A DNA stretch of 64,000 nt from JANRJY01 sp033763735 (GTDB lineage Bacteria; Bacteroidota; Bacteroidia; Cytophagales; UBA9547), in contig JANRJY010000006.1 of NCBI GenBank assembly GCA_033763735.1, positions 38,816-102,815 on the forward strand, read 5' to 3'. A model generated the notes under the pieces. The model saw only the letters and a list, made by a program, of their open reading frames with translations, searched no databases and was not told where the DNA came from. The position numbers were made by a program, and so were the translations under genes. Below, in pieces: positions 58,853-64,000 of this stretch (its first letter is position 1; every line of letters starts with the position of its first letter).

Positions 58853-58937
58853 AATTCTTAATTCTTAATTCTTAATTCTTAATTCTTAATTCTTAATTCT
58901 TAATTCTTAATTCTTAATTATTAATTATTAATTATTA
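58853..58937. repeat. AATTCTT heptamer array
   Basis: About nine perfect copies of the 7-bp unit AATTCTT are followed by three copies of AATTATT. The array sits immediately downstream of the minus-strand gene 58946-59296. Its 7-bp period matches the TGTTAAA array at 39862. Confidence 0.9.
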
Positions 58938-58945
58938 ACTCTAAC

Positions 58946-59296
58946 CTATTTAACAATATACGTAGGCAATACATTTTCTTTGTTCCCTATATATATTAAC
59001 TTTTCAAAAGAAGGTGCTGTGTCTGATTTAGAGCCATTTTTCCATACTTTAAGTTTGTAAGTGCCTTTGGGCACGTTTTCAAAGTGGTAAGAACCCGTTT
59101 GGTCGGTATATACTTCGCTCGAGGTCATGTTTCTGGCTTCATCTACCAATATCAGCATGGCCGATTGTAAGGGCACACGCATTTTGGAAGTATCGCCTTT
59201 GGCGGAGGGGATAAGAGTTTGGAGTTTGCCATCAATATTCTGTGAAAACACAAAAAAAGGCACACTCATCAGGGCAATCATACATAACTTACGCAT
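58946..59296 (-). CDS. Small exported carboxypeptidase-regulatory-like protein
   Basis: A 116-residue protein with a signal peptide (residues 1-18, ending VFSQN). The mature part is a single beta-sandwich: PLQSAMLILVDEARNMTSSEVYTDQTGSYHFENVPKGTYKLKVWKNG, a CarboxypepD_reg/Cna-B-like fold with the usual DxxGxYxFxxVPxGxYxL pattern. No further domain is present. It lies 27 bp after the following upstream gene on the same strand, with which it may share a transcript. Confidence 0.78.
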   Translation of the reverse strand: MRKLCMIALMSVPFFVFSQNIDGKLQTLIPSAKGDTSKMRVPLQSAMLILVDEARNMTSSEVYTDQTGSYHFENVPKGTYKLKVWKNGSKSDTAPSFEKLIYIGNKENVLPTYIVK

Positions 59297-59323
59297 ATCT
59301 ATTCAGGATTAATTATTACATAT

Positions 59324-59863
59324 TCAATGAGCTATTCTTTTGAGCTTAATAGGAGTTTTGATAATGTATTTGGTATCGCTTTTTTTCTCTATCACATACC
59401 TGATAGCGCCAAACGACAACGTGGAAGTATCCGTAGTAAGCTTAATGGTGCTTCCCGAATATCCGGCACTTTGAATCAACAAGGTAGGTTCGGAGTTATC
59501 GCTTACAATAATGCGTCCTTCAAAGCTGCCGTTGTTGGTTTCTATAGCCGGAGGATTCATTTGCGATAGCTGAATGTTGCGTTCCGTCTGCAACGAATCG
59601 TCAAACAACACGGTGCCCGATACTTCCAGCACTTTGTACTTGGTTTTGACCTGACCCGAATCATAAAACTTAAAACACACTACAAGGCACACCACAAATA
59701 TGGCCGCTCCCCCACTGAACTTAAACTTAAGCTTGGCTATTTCGCCTTTGGCAGTATTGTCGTGAGGTAATATTTTATAAAAAACCAAGCCCGCCAGTAC
59801 CGAAAAAATGAGTATTACTACTGTTACCACCAGAATATTGTTGAGTAAGTCGTTGATTTCCAT
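59324..59863 (-). CDS. Two-helix membrane protein with outer beta domain
   Basis: A 179-residue protein. Hydrophobic segments lie at about residues 9-30 and 48-66, then a beta-rich part from about 75 to 175: YKVLEVSGTVLFDDSLQTERN, NNGSFEGRIIVSDNSEPTLLIQSAGYSGSTIKLTTDTSTLSFGAIRYVIEK. The latter resembles a carboxypeptidase-regulatory-like or Ig-like domain as in the neighbouring small gene, so the two may act together. I do not recognise the family. Confidence 0.65.
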   Translation of the reverse strand: MEINDLLNNILVVTVVILIFSVLAGLVFYKILPHDNTAKGEIAKLKFKFSGGAAIFVVCLVVCFKFYDSGQVKTKYKVLEVSGTVLFDDSLQTERNIQLSQMNPPAIETNNGSFEGRIIVSDNSEPTLLIQSAGYSGSTIKLTTDTSTLSFGAIRYVIEKKSDTKYIIKTPIKLKRIAH

Positions 59864-60059
59864 ATATGGTAAATGAAGCAGGAGAGGATGAATAAGTTGA
59901 GATTATGTTTTACAATGATACCAATATTCTTCATTGTTTTTGAAAAAGTGTTCACAATATTCTCACATATAACGTAACTCAGTAATAGTGCCATATTTGT
60001 TCTAGATGTTTAATATAAAGGGTTTCTTAAAGCAAGAGGGTTATTTTTTTTATTTGGGC

Positions 60060-60229
60060 ATGTCCGCTTGCTCCTTTAGGTCGCAAGCGGTCGGGCTATT
60101 CACTACAAGCTCCCTCGGCTGCCAGCTATGCGTGGTTCGTCTGTCCCGAGCACTGCCTCGGGAGGCTTTTCGCTGCTATCCCTCATGCCGGTGCGCTGGC
60201 TTTGGCATAAGTATGGCACATTTGTTAGC
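60060..60229. repeat. GC-rich palindrome cluster ending in GTTAGC
   Basis: A 170-bp block of clearly higher GC content than its surroundings. It contains CCGCTTGC facing GCAAGCGG (60064-60090) and CCCGAG facing CTCGGG (60145-60162), plus the stretch CCTCATGCCGGTGCGCTGG and a final ATTTGTTAGC. It explains a spurious plus-strand ORF here. On the minus strand it begins GCTAACA, the same start as the attC-like site at 61241. The rest of the gap 59864-60419 is AT-rich. Confidence 0.7.
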
Positions 60230-60315
60230 AAAAAAGATATATGAGTATGTATATAATAAAAAATAATTGTTATCATTGAAAAAATAAAGTACGTATATTT
60301 CCTAATTTCAAGATA

Positions 60316-60380
60316 TATACGCAATACAAAAACAAGTAAATAATAGTATGTATACGCAATATGCGTAAACAGAATTGTTA
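60316..60380 (+). other. Possible left boundary of the cassette region
   Basis: TATACGCAATA occurs twice 35 bp apart (60316-60326 and 60351-60361). The second copy is part of the palindrome TACGCAATATGCGTA (60353-60367). It ends in GTTA (60377-60380), from which the first cassette gene follows after 40 bp. It may be the recombination boundary before the metal transporter; this rests on the GTTA shared with the two attC-like sites and is tentative. Confidence 0.3.
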
Positions 60381-60419
60381 GCAGTAATGATAGGACGACC
60401 AAATCGACAACGATAGAGA

Positions 60420-61217
60420 ATGCAGAAAACGACATTTAAAATATCAAAAATGGACTGCCCATCCGAAGAACAAATGATACGGATGAAACTTGCCGACTTG
60501 ACAAACATCAACTCGTTAGACTTTGATATACCTAACAGACAACTGACCGTTTTTCATACAGACAATCACGACCAAATTTTTCAGCGACTTGACAATTTAC
60601 AGTTTGACACCTCACTCATTGACAGCGTTTCGGCAGACAACTACACAGCTACAACAGACAATACAAGCCGAGAGAGAAAATTGCTTTGGCAAGTTTTAGC
60701 CATTAACTTTTTCTTTTTTGCACTTGAACTTACGACAGGTTTTGTTTCAAACTCAATGGGGCTTGTCGCAGACAGTTTAGATATGCTTGCCGACAGCATT
60801 GTTTACGGACTTGCACTTTTTGCAGTTGGTGGGACAATGACACGAAAAAAGAACATTGCAAAATCAGCAGGTTATTTCCAATTGACACTTGCTGTTTTCG
60901 GCTTCATTGAAGTTATAAGACGATTTGTAGGGACAGAACCAGTTCCTGCATTTCAGACAATGATAATTATTTCAATTTTTGCTCTTATCGGCAACGGACT
61001 TTGTTTGTATTTACTACAAAAAAGCAAAAGCAAGGAAGCACATATGCAAGCAAGTATGATTTTCACTTCCAATGACGTAATTGTAAATCTTGGAGTAATT
61101 ATAGCAGGCGGCCTTGTTTACTTGACAAACTCAAAATATCCTGACCTTATCGTTGGGACAATTGTGTTTTTCATCGTTGGACAAGGAGCATTTAAAATCT
61201 TGAAACTATCAAAATGA
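60420..61217 (+). CDS. Metal cation transporter: HMA-like domain plus CDF-type membrane part
   Basis: A 265-residue protein. Residues 1-75 look like a heavy-metal-associated (HMA) domain, but the CxxC of that domain is replaced: the motif reads MDCPSEEQ, with one Cys. The rest has about six membrane segments, of which FALELTTGFVSNSMGLVADSLDMLADS is the cation-diffusion-facilitator helix pair with Asp residues placed as in zinc sites, and FTSNDVIVNLGVIIAGG the second site. In the second site the usual His four residues before Asp is Phe. A heavy-metal exporter role is likely; the metal is unknown. It looks like a single-gene cassette, with no partner close by. Confidence 0.85.
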   Translation: MQKTTFKISKMDCPSEEQMIRMKLADLTNINSLDFDIPNRQLTVFHTDNHDQIFQRLDNLQFDTSLIDSVSADNYTATTDNTSRERKLLWQVLAINFFFFALELTTGFVSNSMGLVADSLDMLADSIVYGLALFAVGGTMTRKKNIAKSAGYFQLTLAVFGFIEVIRRFVGTEPVPAFQTMIIISIFALIGNGLCLYLLQKSKSKEAHMQASMIFTSNDVIVNLGVIIAGGLVYLTNSKYPDLIVGTIVFFIVGQGAFKILKLSK

Positions 61218-61242
61218 CGACAGAAAGGAGAACCACTACTGC

Positions 61243-61368
61243 TAACAGCACCTACAAGAAATTGGCGGTTCAGTGGTTATATTAACATTTGTGCCTCGTA
61301 TCAAGTTCATTGGTGGCAGACAGTTTTCGTCTCCGAAATCACCAACTTCTTGTAGCTGCAAAACGTTA
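61243..61368 (+). repeat. attC-like palindromic site 1
   Basis: A 126-bp imperfect palindrome running TAAC (61243) to GTTA (61365-61368). Inner arms GCACCTACAAGAAATTGG and CCAACTTCTTGTAGCTGC pair at 16 of 18 positions. It begins 25 bp after the transporter stop and ends before the methyltransferase gene. Its ends CTAACAGC and AAACGTTACC are identical with those of the second copy at 63650. Size, complementary ends and gene-after-gene order are those of integron attC sites. The conserved core GTTRRRY is not met (GTTACCG), so this is a look-alike, not a proven attC. Confidence 0.6.
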
Positions 61369-61460
61369 CCGACAAAGCTAAAAAGACACTGCAACCAAAA
61401 AAACGGACAGACAGAAGAACGAAATATTAACTTTGAAACCGACACGAAACAGAGTGACAG

Positions 61461-62522
61461 ATGGCAGAAAAAATTAAAAATAAAAATTTCAATAAAGCAC
61501 AAAACTCCAAAAATGATGAGTTTTATACTCAACTATCCGATATTGAAAGAGAGTTGAAGCACTATAAAAAGCATTTCAAGGATAAAGTTGTTTATTGCAA
61601 CTGTGACGACCCACGAGTAAGCAACTTTTTTCATTTCTTCTCATACAACTTTGAAAAATTAGGACTGAAAAAACTTATCGCCACTTGCTATAAAAGTAAG
61701 AGTATGGACTTGTTTAGTGAAAATAAATCTGAACAGGCAATTTGCCTCATTTACGAAGGCGACAAAAACGGGAACAATATACCCGACCCAAAAGAAATCG
61801 GAATAAAAGAACTTAAAGGTGATGGAGATTTTAGAAGTAAAGAATGTATTGAACTTTTAAAACAAGCTGACATTGTTGTTACCAATCCGCCATTTTCTCT
61901 GTTTCGTGAATATGTAGCTCAACTTCTTGAATACGACAAGAAATTTTTAATAATAGGTAACGGAAACTCAATCACATACAAGGAGATATTTAAAAATATC
62001 CAAGACAACAAAATTTGGCTTGGCGTTACAAAGCCCCAACTTTTTCTAATTGACAACAAGGAGAAATTTGCTAAGTATTGCAGTGACGATAACAAAGTAA
62101 TTATTGAAGGAAAAGAATTTTGGGCAGTAAATATTAGTGTTGGCACTCCGACTTATTGGTTCACCAACCTTGACATTGCCAAAAGACACGAAGAGTTGAT
62201 ATTGTATAGACAATATTCACCAGAAGAATATCCCAAATACGATAATTATGATGCTATTGAAGTAAATCGAGTAACTGAAATTCCTTGCGACTATGAAGGT
62301 GCTATGGGAGTTCCAATCACTTTTCTCGACAAACACAACCCTGACCAGTTTGAAATACTCGGCATAACAGACAGAGAAAATGAATCAGGGCTTAAAACAA
62401 AAATTTACACAAGTGAAGATGTTCCAAATCCAGGCGATTTGAATAGACGTGCTGCTCTTAAAATTGGCGACACATATAAATCAACTTATGCACGACTTCT
62501 AATAAGGAAAAAACAAAAATGA
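61461..62522 (+). CDS. EcoRI-type adenine-specific DNA methyltransferase
   Basis: A 353-residue protein of the EcoRI methyltransferase family, N6-adenine type. The signature opening is KNDEFYTQLSDIERELKHY, then KVVYCNCDDPRVSNFF and the catalytic NPPF at residues 142-145 (VVTNPPFSLFREY). Further on, FWAVNISVGTPTYWFTN and YEGAMGVPITFLDKHNPDQFEILGIT recur in the family. Its end overlaps the next gene by 4 bp, and the partner carries a nuclease domain, so the pair resembles a restriction-modification unit. The target site is not known. It lies between the two attC-like repeats. Confidence 0.92.
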   Translation: MAEKIKNKNFNKAQNSKNDEFYTQLSDIERELKHYKKHFKDKVVYCNCDDPRVSNFFHFFSYNFEKLGLKKLIATCYKSKSMDLFSENKSEQAICLIYEGDKNGNNIPDPKEIGIKELKGDGDFRSKECIELLKQADIVVTNPPFSLFREYVAQLLEYDKKFLIIGNGNSITYKEIFKNIQDNKIWLGVTKPQLFLIDNKEKFAKYCSDDNKVIIEGKEFWAVNISVGTPTYWFTNLDIAKRHEELILYRQYSPEEYPKYDNYDAIEVNRVTEIPCDYEGAMGVPITFLDKHNPDQFEILGITDRENESGLKTKIYTSEDVPNPGDLNRRAALKIGDTYKSTYARLLIRKKQK

Positions 62523-63613
62523 AGATAGAACTTAAAGAAATTTCAGTAAGAGACCTTACCAATGGTTACGAAGACAACCAAGAAAATGGAGTTGTTGGAT
62601 ATGGTGGCAAATTGGACATTCGCCCACCCTACCAACGTGAATTTATTTACAAAGACAAACAACGTGAAGCCGTTATAGACACTATTACAAAGGACTTCCC
62701 TTTGAATGTTATGTATTGGGCAGTTCGTGAAGATGGAAACTTTGAAGTAATAGACGGACAGCAACGAACAATTTCAATAAGTCAATTTGTTGAAGGAGAT
62801 TTTGCATATAAAAGCCGATACTTTCACAATCTTCAAAAGGACGAACAAGAACAAATTTTAAACTACAAACTGATGGTTTATCTGTGTAGCGGTGAAGACA
62901 GTGAAAAATTGGAGTGGTTCAAGACAATCAACATTGCAGGAGAAAAACTAACCGACCAAGAGTTAAGAAATGCTGTTTATTCAGGTTCGTGGGTTTCAGA
63001 CGCAAAAAGATATTTTAGTAAAAACAGTTGTGCAGCTTATGGTTTAGGCGGTGACTATATGAACGGTGTTGCAATTAGACAAGATTATTTAGAAACTGTC
63101 ATTGGTTGGATTTGTGGCGACAGTAGCGATGACGGAATTAAAAACTATATGGCTAAACAACAACACGAGCCAAACGCAAATGACTTGTGGTTGTATTTTC
63201 AAAGCGTAATAAATTGGGTAAAAGCAGTATTTCCAAAGTATCGCAAGGAAATGAAAGGAATACAATGGGGCTTTTTATACAACCAATTCAAAGACCAGAA
63301 ATTTGACCACAAAAAAATTGAAGAAGAAATAAGCAAGTTGATGCAAGACGAAGACGTAACAAACAAAAAAGGAATTTACGAATACGTTTTGACACGCAAA
63401 GAAAGGTTTTTAAATATTCGTTCATTTACGGACAATCAGAAACGAGAAGCATACGAAAGACAACAAGGAATTTGCGTAAAGTGTGGTGAAAAATTTGAAC
63501 TAAACGAAATGGAAGCTGACCACATTACACCTTGGCATTTAGGCGGACAGACAAGTGCTGAAAATTGCCAAATGTTGTGCAAGGACGACAATAGAAGAAA
63601 AAGCGGAAAATGA
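62519..63613 (+). CDS. DUF262 protein with C-terminal HNH endonuclease domain
   Basis: A 364-residue protein. The N-terminal DUF262 (GmrS-like) domain has RPPYQREFIY and the nucleotide-dependent motif IDGQQR (residues 78-83), followed by NYKLMVYLCSGEDSEKLEWFKTINIAGEKLTDQELRNA. The last 50 residues are an HNH nuclease: CVKCGEKF (Cys319, Cys322), ADHITPWHLGG (Asp334-His335) and NCQMLCKDDN (Cys350, Cys354, Asn358), with both zinc pairs present. It overlaps the EcoRI-type methyltransferase gene by 4 bp. A role as a nuclease working with or against the methylated site is inferred; whether it cuts unmodified or modified DNA is unknown. Confidence 0.92.
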   Translation: MKIELKEISVRDLTNGYEDNQENGVVGYGGKLDIRPPYQREFIYKDKQREAVIDTITKDFPLNVMYWAVREDGNFEVIDGQQRTISISQFVEGDFAYKSRYFHNLQKDEQEQILNYKLMVYLCSGEDSEKLEWFKTINIAGEKLTDQELRNAVYSGSWVSDAKRYFSKNSCAAYGLGGDYMNGVAIRQDYLETVIGWICGDSSDDGIKNYMAKQQHEPNANDLWLYFQSVINWVKAVFPKYRKEMKGIQWGFLYNQFKDQKFDHKKIEEEISKLMQDEDVTNKKGIYEYVLTRKERFLNIRSFTDNQKREAYERQQGICVKCGEKFELNEMEADHITPWHLGGQTSAENCQMLCKDDNRRKSGK

Positions 63614-63649
63614 CGAACAATAACTACACAGGTCAAGAACGCCAGCACC

Positions 63650-63776
63650 TAACAGCGGTTTGGCGTAATGGCGGGTTCAGTGCTTCGTATGACAGTTTTG
63701 TGGTGGTTTCAAGTGTAGTTCTCCGAATGAAGTTTAGTGCTAAAACACCCCGCCATCGCAAACCCCCGAAACGTTA
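63650..63776 (+). repeat. attC-like palindromic site 2
   Basis: A 127-bp imperfect palindrome from TAAC (63650) to GTTA (63773-63776), 37 bp after the nuclease gene. Arms are GCGGTTTGGCGTAATGGCGGG and CCCGCCATCGCAAACCCC: they pair well but leave one extra base and then two extra bases unpaired on one strand, as extrahelical bases do in attC sites. It shares its two ends with site 1 and, inside, the stretch GGCGG(G)TTCAGTG. Confidence 0.6.
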
Positions 63777-63827
63777 CCCACCATTTTGAGAAAAGCATAA
63801 ACCGACAAAAGTAAGTTTTTTTAGGAC

Positions 63828-63854
63828 TTGCTTTTTTATTTTTTTGTACCTTTA
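63828..63854 (+). promoter_or_regulatory. Possible promoter for the Rpn-family gene
   Basis: TTG (63828-63830), a 16-bp spacer and TACCTTTA (63847-63854), one mismatch from TAnnTTTG; the start codon is 26 bp further on. Confidence 0.4.
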
Positions 63855-63880
63855 CGACTAAAACTTAATTAGAAAGCAAT

Positions 63881-64000
63881 ATGCAATTTGCCGATATAAA
63901 AAATGATATAGCTTTTCGTAAGATATTTGGCAACGCAGCTAAAACAGAAATATTGATTTCCTTCCTCAATGCTGTACTGAAATTAGAAGGGGCAAATCAA
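63881..64000 (+). CDS. Rpn-family PD-(D/E)xK nuclease / transposase-like protein, 5' part only
   Basis: Forty codons run from ATG 63881 to the window edge. The translation opens MQFADIKNDIAFRKIFGN, followed by ILISFLNAVLKLEG, the N-terminus of the Rpn (recombination-promoting nuclease/putative transposase, PDDEXK_2) family. The first Asp and the FRKIFG stretch are typical. The catalytic part lies beyond the window. It follows the second attC-like site, so it may be part of the next cassette or simply a mobile gene nearby. Confidence 0.8.
   Translation, partial: MQFADIKNDIAFRKIFGNAAKTEILISFLNAVLKLEGANQ

Noticed and set aside
58853..58937. Heptamer array as CRISPR
   Set aside because: Units are 7 bp with no spacers.
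60006..60266. An 86-residue plus-strand ORF
   Set aside because: It runs through the palindrome cluster, has no neighbour-like codon use and no recognisable domain.
61243..61368. Proven attC site
   Set aside because: The last seven bases GTTACCG do not fit GTTRRRY and no integrase is seen; I keep 'attC-like'.

Overview
The window is AT-rich chromosomal DNA from a member of the Bacteroidota. The evidence is type IX secretion (T9SS) sorting signals of both the type A and the gliding-associated type B class, a PorP/SprF-family protein next to a giant adhesin, TAnnTTTG-like -7 promoter boxes, A-rich leaders instead of clear Shine-Dalgarno sequences, many TTG/GTG starts, and Bacteroidota-typical repeats. 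The genus cannot be named from the sequence; an environmental, non-Bacteroides lineage is my inference.

Layout. (1) 1-15713, minus strand: an apparent three-gene secretion operon, running from a beta-helix protein through a 4025-residue multidomain T9SS type A protein to a secreted protein with HAF-like repeats that runs off the left edge. Just upstream lies the 3' stump of a phosphoglucomutase-type gene. (2) 16.2-18.1 kb: kdsA with an FSA-like transaldolase fused to a CBS pair that resembles the one in KdsD. (3) 18.5-24.7 kb: aroQ, a class V aminotransferase, two small unknown genes, a lipoprotein, a glutamine amidotransferase, a small barrel-like protein, an HtrA protease and an unknown exported protein. 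(4) 24.8-36.7 kb: a PorP/SprF-family gene and a 3610-residue T9SS type B adhesin holding six tandem repeats of exactly 213 bp. (5) 37-43 kb: DUF2130, beta-CASP nuclease, tyrA and leuA; leuA follows a Leu-rich leader peptide and a terminator hairpin (attenuator). (6) 43-50 kb: transporter, ECF sigma/anti-sigma pair, small PH-like membrane proteins, GT2 glycosyltransferase and a nucleotide-sugar dehydratase. (7) 50-60 kb: dihydrouridine synthase, a propeller/SpoIIE signalling protein, SRPBCC protein, GltS-like oxidoreductase and small envelope proteins. (8) 60-64 kb: a cassette-like accessory region. A metal transporter and an EcoRI-type methyltransferase/DUF262-HNH pair are each followed by a ~126-bp imperfect palindrome running TAAC...GTTA, the layout of integron attC sites; an Rpn-family gene starts at the right edge.

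The strongest leads are the aldolase-CBS fusion beside kdsA (a possible alternative source of arabinose 5-phosphate for Kdo), the attC-like cassette array with a restriction-modification-like pair, and the leuA attenuator. I found no rRNA, tRNA or CRISPR array. All functional calls come from reading translations and motifs by eye, not from searches.
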